A stretch of DNA of 52,345 nucleotides from Paramesorhizobium leguminum. GTDB lineage: Bacteria > Pseudomonadota > Alphaproteobacteria > Rhizobiales > Rhizobiaceae. A program made the position numbers and the translations under genes. This document shows positions 47,316 to 52,345 of the stretch, in pieces; position 1 is the stretch's first letter, and the number at the start of each line of letters is the position of its first letter. The stretch is taken from assembly GCF_003217235.1 (NCBI RefSeq), contig NZ_QJTF01000025.1:1-52345 (forward strand). The letters are read 5' to 3'. A model generated the notes under the pieces. The model had not been told where the DNA came from. It worked only from the letters and a program-made list of their open reading frames with translations, and ran no database searches.

Positions 47316-48572
47316 TTAGAACTTCAACTTGGCCGAAACCGACAGTGCGCCGACAAAATCATCGTCGAAATCGGCGATGGAGCCGGTCGGGTTAGGCTTG
47401 CCGCCGATAAACGTATTATCCTTGGTTCCAGACGTCAGGAGGCCGACGGCACCGGCAACGCGAATCTCGATGCGCTCGTTCGGCGAATAAGTTGTGCCGA
47501 GACCGAGGGTCCAGGTATCCGTCTGTGACTGCAGGCCCGTCGATGTGCCACGATCCCAAGTCAGGCTCGATGCCACCGACCACTGGTCGTTGAGCTTGTG
47601 CCCGACACCACCGGTAACCGTCCAGCCATCGCGATAGTAAAGATCGAGGCCGGTGATCCGTGCGCCGACGGGGATTGCGCCGAATGGTCCGGGAAGATTC
47701 GCGCTGGTATTCAGGAACTCAATGCTGTCCTGGTTGGACCAATGGGTCCATTTGACCGAGCCGAACGCCAACCAGTTCGGCGCAATGCCGGTCTGGAATT
47801 TGAATTCGACCGAGTCAGGCACTTCCGCCTCGCCCACGACAGGGATGGTAATGGGGAACAGGCCGGTGACCGTCCCTTCCAGATCGTACTTTACCTTCGA
47901 CTGGTAGACCACCGAAGCGCGCAAGGCATATTCCGGAATCTCATACGCCGCGCCGAGGCGCCAGCCATAGCCCTTGTCTTCGACATTAAGATAGCCGGTA
48001 CGGAACGGCAGCGATGCGCCAAAGGGGAGAGGAAAGCCAGCAGGCAGGTAGCGGGACTGATAACCCTCGACTTCCTGGTAGGAAACGCCGCCCAGAATAC
48101 GGATAAAGCCCTTTTCGCCCGCCGCAAAGCGGTAGGAGCAGTTGAGGCCGTAATCGCGCGAGGTGATTTTCTGCTCGATGCTGGTGTACATCTCCACCGT
48201 GTTGGTGCCGACATCGCTATGGATGCCGATCGGCTCGCGATATTGCGCGGCACAGGCAAGATCATCGGTCAGATCGACCTTGGCGGAGAATTTCGGTACA
48301 GCATAGCCGCGTGCTTCCCCCGTCTCCGTCTCGTAGGGGCGGCGCGTGATAGGATTGATGCCGCCAGTCTTGGCCCCTACTACCGACCCCCGAATATTCT
48401 TCAGCTTCCGCTCAGGCTTGACGTAGGTCACGCCTGATTCAATGCGCGTGCCCGGCTCGAACAGGATATCGAAATCCTGCGAGCTGCGCTCCATGCCGCC
48501 GGCCTGCGCCGTGGCGGCAGTGCCTGCTACGATAAGCGCGGCGCCGATGAGTTTTGTGGTTCCCCTGGTCAT
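47316..48572 (-). CDS. outer-membrane long-chain fatty-acid transporter, OmpP1/FadL family
   Basis: A 418-residue protein started at the ATG at 48572, with GGGGAGGGA upstream. The signal peptide is TKLIGAALIVAGTAATAQA. The rest is a series of amphipathic strands with aromatic ends (for example WLAFGSVKWTHWSNQD, YRDGWTVTGGVGHKLNDQW), ending in LSVSAKLKF, a C-terminal Phe typical of beta-barrels. The family takes up hydrophobic compounds such as fatty acids across the outer membrane. The true ligand is unknown. Confidence 0.88.
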   Translation of the reverse strand: MTRGTTKLIGAALIVAGTAATAQAGGMERSSQDFDILFEPGTRIESGVTYVKPERKLKNIRGSVVGAKTGGINPITRRPYETETGEARGYAVPKFSAKVDLTDDLACAAQYREPIGIHSDVGTNTVEMYTSIEQKITSRDYGLNCSYRFAAGEKGFIRILGGVSYQEVEGYQSRYLPAGFPLPFGASLPFRTGYLNVEDKGYGWRLGAAYEIPEYALRASVVYQSKVKYDLEGTVTGLFPITIPVVGEAEVPDSVEFKFQTGIAPNWLAFGSVKWTHWSNQDSIEFLNTSANLPGPFGAIPVGARITGLDLYYRDGWTVTGGVGHKLNDQWSVASSLTWDRGTSTGLQSQTDTWTLGLGTTYSPNERIEIRVAGAVGLLTSGTKDNTFIGGKPNPTGSIADFDDDFVGALSVSAKLKF

Positions 48573-48910
48573 TTTGTCCCTCCCCAGATCAATGACTGCA
48601 ATCGAATTTTGACGGAAACGTAACATGAAAGTGATGCCCGGCAAGGGGGTGCTAAAATGCCGTTTCCATCGGCCAAAACCACGTTTCGTAAAAAACACAT
48701 GTTTTCAGCCTGATGAGCGAACTTATAGGCAGATTCTTTGCTTGTGAGAGCGCCAAAAGTGCCAATTTCGAGGGGTTTTAGGCCGATCAGGGCATGCTGT
48801 TGCGGGAACGCAACAATGTCCGCATATTGTTCAAATCATGGCGAAAATGGCAATCCAGCGGAGCAAGGGTTGCGGCAATGAGAGACTGGGGCGGCCTTTC
48901 GAATCGAGGC
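48573..48910. other. intergenic region upstream of the OmpP1/FadL gene, no gene seen
   Basis: The first half probably carries the promoter of the OmpP1/FadL gene. I see no supported reading frame, RNA or recognised site here. The start-proximal part contains AT-rich segments around 48680-48730. Confidence 0.5.
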
Positions 48911-49102
48911 GCGCCCTTACCCTCCCCCTTGCGGGGAGGGTAAGGGCGCGGAGCGCCGGGGTGGGGTGGTGCAGAATTGAGCACAACCGTCTCCACCCCC
49001 ATCCGCCCGCTTCGCGGGCGTTCGTCGCTGGAAAAGCCAAATCGTTGGCTTTTCCTCGGCCTATGGCCGAACGCTCCTCACCCCCGCAAGGGGGAAGGAG
49101 GG
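48911..49102. repeat. cluster of hairpins downstream of valS
   Basis: A perfect 17-bp inverted repeat (48911-48927 with 48933-48949) uses the same CCCTTACCCTC core as the dusB insert. It is followed by three smaller perfect hairpins: CGCCCGC-TTC-GCGGGCG near 49005-49021, GAAAAGCCAA-ATCG-TTGGCTTTTC at 49031-49054, and TCGGCC-TAT-GGCCGA near 49056-49070. The element ends at the valS stop codon. The minus-strand reading of one or more of these may terminate valS. Confidence 0.75.
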
Positions 49103-49104
49103 CG

Positions 49105-51831
49105 CTAGCCACCGACGCGTTTCTGCGCGGTCGCGATCTTTTCCGCCGCCTCGCGCAATTCGGCGAGTTTCTCGCGTTCGGCCTCGACAACATCCTCGCG
49201 CGCATTGGCGACGAATTTCTCGTTCGAGAGCTTCTTTTCGATGCGCTCGATCTCGCCGGCGATCTTGCCCGCCTCCTTGGCGAGCCTTGCAGCTTCCGCC
49301 TTGAGGTCGATCAGGCTGCCCAGCGGCAGGCAGGCCGTCGCCTCGCCGATGACGATCTGCGCCGATGCCTTCGGCGCTTCCGGCGCCAAAGTGATCGCAT
49401 CCACACGCGCCAGCCGCTTGATCGCCGCTTCGTGACGCGTGAGGCGATCCTTCGTCGTATCGTTCGCGCCAAGCACGATGAGCGGCGCGAGCGCCGATGG
49501 CGGCACATTCATCTCCGAGCGCACGGAACGGATTCCGGTGACGAGATCGATCAGCCAGTTCAAATCCGCAGCCGCCGTCTCATCCGCGAAATCCAGCACC
49601 GGCCATTCGGCATGGGCAAGCAGGGTTGGACGCGTCTTCCCCTCGCCCGCCGTATGCGCCCATAGCTCTTCCGTCATGAACGGCATGAACGGGTGCAGCA
49701 GCTTGTAAATCTCATCGAGGCAATAAGCGGCGCAAGCCTGCGCCTCCTTCTTGGCAGCCTCGTCCTCGCCCATGAAGATCGGCTTGAGCAGTTCCAGATA
49801 CCAGTCGCAGAACTGGTTCCAGACGAATTTATAGGCCGCACCCGCCGCCTCGTTGAACCGGTAGGAGGCGATCCCTTCGGTAACGGCGCGGGTCGCCCGT
49901 GTCAGTTCGGTCAATATCCAGCTGTTAACGGCAAGCTTCGCGTTCGCGGGCTCGAATCCCTCGTCGCGCGCCACGCCGTTCATTTCCGCAAAGCGGGTCG
50001 CGTTCCATAGCTTGGTGCCAAAATTGCGATAGCCCGCGATACGCGCCGGATCGAGCTTCACGTCGCGTCCCTGCGCCGCCATGATGGCGAGCGTGAAGCG
50101 CAGCGCGTCCGCGCCATATTCATCGATCAGCTCCAGGGGGTCGATGACGTTGCCCTTGGACTTTGACATCTTCGCCCCGTTCTTGTCGCGAACGAGGGCG
50201 TGCATGTAGACGGTGTGGAACGGCACTTCATCCATGAAGTGCAGTCCCATCATCATCATCCGCGCGATCCAGAAGAAGATGAGATCGAAACCGGTGACGA
50301 GAACGCTGGTCGGATAATAGGCGGCAAGCTCCGGCGTCTTCTCCGGCCAGCCGAAGGTCGAGAAAGGCCAGAGCGCGGAGGAAAACCAGGTGTCGAGCAC
50401 ATCGGAATCGCGCGTGAGGGCAACGTCCGCGCCATAATGCGCGCGCGCCGCCGCTTGTGCCTCTTCCTCGCTTCGCTCCACGAAATAGGCCCCATCCGGC
50501 CCGTACCATGCCGGGATCTGATGTCCCCACCAGAGCTGGCGCGAGATGCACCAGGGCTGGATGTTCTCCATCCAGCCGAAATAGGTCTTTTCCCAGTTTT
50601 CCGGGATGATCTTCGTGCGCCCGTCGCGCACAGCCGCAATCGCCGGCTTGGCGAGTTCCGCCGCGTTGACGTACCATTGGTCGGTCAGGAACGGCTCGAT
50701 CGGCACGCCGCCGCGGTCGCCATGCGGCACCGCATGGGTGTGGTCCTCGATCTTTTCGAGATAACCGCCCTCTTCCATCATCTCCACGATGCGCTTGCGC
50801 GCGGTAAACCGGTCAAGCCCGTCGAGATCGTGGATGAGCTTATCGAGATGGCTCGAACTCTCCAGCCCTTCCAGGAAGTCCTTGTTGTCTTTAAGCGTTA
50901 TATCCGCCTCGACGGTCAGGATATTGATCTGGCGCAGATCGTTGCGCTTGCCGACTTCGAAATCGTTGAAATCATGCGCGGGCGTGATCTTCACCGCGCC
51001 CGATCCCGCTTCCGGATCAGCGTAATCGTCCGCCACGATTGGGATATGCCGTCCGACCAGCGGCAACACGACATTGTTGCCGACGAGCGCATGATAGCGC
51101 GGATCGTCAGGATTGACCGCCACGCCCGTATCGCCCAGCATCGTCTCGGGCCGCGTCGTGGCGACGACGATATAAGTGTGCGGATTTTCCGGATCGAACG
51201 GCACGTTCTCCAGCGGATAGCGGAAATGCCAGAGATGCCCCTTCACCTCGCGCGATTCCACCTCGATATCCGAAATGGCGGTCAGAAGCTTCGGGTCCCA
51301 GTTCACAAGGCGCTTGTCCTTGTAGATCAGGCCCTGCTTGTAGAGCGTGACGAAGACCTCCAGAACCGCCTTCGACAGCCCCTCATCCATGGTGAAACGC
51401 TCGCGCGACCAATCGCAGGACGCGCCGAGGCGGCGCAGCTGGTTGGCGATCATGCCGCCGGATTCATCCTTCCACTGCCAGATGCGCTCGATAAACTTTT
51501 CACGGCCCATGACATGCCGGTTCGGCTCCTGCCGCTCCATCAGCTGGCGCTCGACCACCATTTGCGTGGCGATGCCGGCATGGTCCATACCCGGCTGCCA
51601 GACGACATTCTTGCCGCGCATACGCTCGAAGCGGGTGAGAATGTCCTGGATCGTATTGTTGAGCGCATGGCCCATATGCAGCGAGCCGGTGACATTCGGC
51701 GGCGGGATGACGATGGAAAACGGATCGGCGCCCGGCTTCGCCCCGGCTCCGGCCTTGAAGGCGCCCGCCTTCTCCCAGAGTTCGGCGATTTTCGGCTCGG
51801 TGGCCGCGGCGTCATATGTCTTCTCAAGCAT
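49105..51831 (-). CDS. valS: valyl-tRNA synthetase
   Basis: A 908-residue class I aminoacyl-tRNA synthetase started at the ATG at 51831 (MLEKTYDAAATEPKIAELWE, the usual N-terminus). The HIGH motif is LHMGHALN near residue 53, KMSKS appears as AKMSKSKGNVIDP, and the editing domain contains TTRPETMLGDTGVAVNP. The C-terminal anticodon-binding domain and the terminal coiled coil (AARLAKEAGKIAGEIERIEKKLSNEKFVANA) are complete. It charges tRNA-Val. An upstream frame to 52047 is not conserved sequence. SD is weak, which is common for this gene. Confidence 0.97.
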   Translation of the reverse strand: MLEKTYDAAATEPKIAELWEKAGAFKAGAGAKPGADPFSIVIPPPNVTGSLHMGHALNNTIQDILTRFERMRGKNVVWQPGMDHAGIATQMVVERQLMERQEPNRHVMGREKFIERIWQWKDESGGMIANQLRRLGASCDWSRERFTMDEGLSKAVLEVFVTLYKQGLIYKDKRLVNWDPKLLTAISDIEVESREVKGHLWHFRYPLENVPFDPENPHTYIVVATTRPETMLGDTGVAVNPDDPRYHALVGNNVVLPLVGRHIPIVADDYADPEAGSGAVKITPAHDFNDFEVGKRNDLRQINILTVEADITLKDNKDFLEGLESSSHLDKLIHDLDGLDRFTARKRIVEMMEEGGYLEKIEDHTHAVPHGDRGGVPIEPFLTDQWYVNAAELAKPAIAAVRDGRTKIIPENWEKTYFGWMENIQPWCISRQLWWGHQIPAWYGPDGAYFVERSEEEAQAAARAHYGADVALTRDSDVLDTWFSSALWPFSTFGWPEKTPELAAYYPTSVLVTGFDLIFFWIARMMMMGLHFMDEVPFHTVYMHALVRDKNGAKMSKSKGNVIDPLELIDEYGADALRFTLAIMAAQGRDVKLDPARIAGYRNFGTKLWNATRFAEMNGVARDEGFEPANAKLAVNSWILTELTRATRAVTEGIASYRFNEAAGAAYKFVWNQFCDWYLELLKPIFMGEDEAAKKEAQACAAYCLDEIYKLLHPFMPFMTEELWAHTAGEGKTRPTLLAHAEWPVLDFADETAAADLNWLIDLVTGIRSVRSEMNVPPSALAPLIVLGANDTTKDRLTRHEAAIKRLARVDAITLAPEAPKASAQIVIGEATACLPLGSLIDLKAEAARLAKEAGKIAGEIERIEKKLSNEKFVANAREDVVEAEREKLAELREAAEKIATAQKRVGG

Positions 51832-52139
51832 GGGGTATCCATCGAGGCTGAATGAGCGGAGATGGGGTTTAAAATCACTTTTAGAATGATATTGAAAGGG
51901 AAAATACGTTGCCAGCACGAATAGCGAATAGAGAACGCAGGATTCCCGCTCGCTAGAGAGCTTCCTCTTTTGATGGAATTGCTTGGTGTCCTTTTGCGCC
52001 GTTGTCGTGAATGGATAGGTTGAGGCATGGATTCCTGTGACAAGCACAGGAATGACGGAAGAGCGGGTTCTTCGCCTGAAACTTCATCGTCTTGCAGGCA
52101 GAAATGTTTGGGCTGGTGTCAAAAGCCATATTGCCGTCA
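51832..52139. other. intergenic region between valS and the transposase remnant
   Basis: About 300 bp without a supported gene. It includes the likely valS promoter and one palindromic element near 52031-52059. Confidence 0.5.
52031..52059. repeat. single palindromic element (AATGACG family, different stem)
   Basis: ATTCCTGTGACAAGCACAGGAAT followed by GACGG has the same layout as the elements at 3951, 4031, 7498 and 31509 (stem, ACAAG loop, AATGACG flank). However, the stem bases differ in a paired way. Confidence 0.65.
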
Positions 52140-52345
52140 TCAAGTCAGTTGCGGCTTGGGAGCGATTTGGTCACGGATGCGGGCGTTTGCGCGGATGATG
52201 ATCTTTCGCATGATGGCTGCAAGAGCGAGGCGCTTTGGCTTCCCGGCTTTGAGGAATGCCTTGTATGCCGCGGCCAGATCATTTTTGCCGCGGATGGCGG
52301 TCAGGGCTGCGATGAAGAGCATCGGCCTGATGTGACGGCGCCCGC
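52140..52345 (-). CDS. IS110-like transposase, C-terminal fragment running off the window
   Basis: The partial frame continues past the right edge (GRRHIRPMLFIAALTAIRGKN is read from the last bases). The sequence LFIAALTAIR...YKAFLKAGKPKRLALAAIMRKIIIRANARIRD resembles the conserved C-terminal end of IS110-family (DEDD-type) transposases. The N-terminal RuvC-like part would lie outside the window. Whether the element is complete cannot be told. Confidence 0.7.
   Translation of the reverse strand, partial: GRRHIRPMLFIAALTAIRGKNDLAAAYKAFLKAGKPKRLALAAIMRKIIIRANARIRDQIAPKPQLT

Noticed and set aside
50200-51855. 551-codon open frame on the plus strand
   Set aside because: It is antisense to valS. 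The Arg/His-rich translation is typical of a reverse frame.
52027-52335. plus-strand 102-codon open frame at the right edge
   Set aside because: It overlaps the transposase C-terminus on the opposite strand and has no recognisable features.

Overview
The window looks like chromosomal DNA from an alphaproteobacterium of the Hyphomicrobiales (Rhizobiales), most likely Brucellaceae (Brucella/Ochrobactrum and relatives). This is inferred from gene content and order, not from a search. The main clues are a dusB-ntrB-ntrC / ntrY-ntrX-hfq-hflX block, a bifunctional IspDF, a pdhA-pdhB-pdhC-lpd-lipA cluster whose E1-beta carries its own lipoyl domain, an ExoR-like Sel1-repeat protein, and high GC with few rRNA/tRNA or mobile features. 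No rRNA, tRNA or CRISPR array was seen.

Layout. 1-7.3 kb is the most accessory part: a possible IS21-type terminus at the left edge, a large glycine-rich autotransporter, a small lipoprotein, an Hsp70-like ATPase and an unusual secreted protein with its own strong SD and terminator. 7.5-15 kb holds an MFS drug exporter, a GNAT acetyltransferase coupled to an S9 peptidase, a TPR-methyltransferase, an HI0933-type flavoprotein, a bile-acid:Na+ symporter-like protein and galE. 16-26 kb is the nitrogen two-component and RNA-chaperone region: mazG, hflX, hfq, ntrX, ntrY, a divergent polysaccharide deacetylase, ntrC, ntrB and dusB. 27.5-29.3 kb has ispDF and cinA/pncC. 29.3-38 kb is the pyruvate dehydrogenase / lipoate region: lipA, a COQ10/RatA-like protein, two tiny membrane proteins, GlsB/YeaQ, lpd, GNAT, pdhC, pdhB, pdhA, then ftsB. 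38.5-49 kb has a penicillin-acylase family protein, a beta-hydroxyacid dehydrogenase, a secreted chorismate mutase, a PleC/DivJ-like histidine kinase, a thermonuclease, a uracil-DNA glycosylase family protein, an Lrp/AsnC regulator, an ExoR-like protein and an OmpP1/FadL porin. valS fills 49.1-51.8 kb, and the right edge holds the 3' end of an IS110-like transposase.

How genes work together. PdhA/B/C and Lpd form the pyruvate dehydrogenase complex, and LipA makes the lipoyl groups carried by PdhB and PdhC. NtrB/NtrC and NtrY/NtrX are two sensor-regulator pairs, and all three internal junctions of the dusB-ntrB-ntrC and ntrY-ntrX runs overlap (TGATG or ATGA).

The most interesting structure is not in gene families but between and inside them. 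Several families of palindromic elements are scattered in intergenic spaces, and one 141-bp copy sits exactly in frame inside dusB. A translationally coupled pair of tiny membrane proteins (73 and 31 residues) follows lipA-coq10. A perfect 11-bp dyad lies between ntrY and the deacetylase gene. The ispDF start appears disrupted by a one-base loss.
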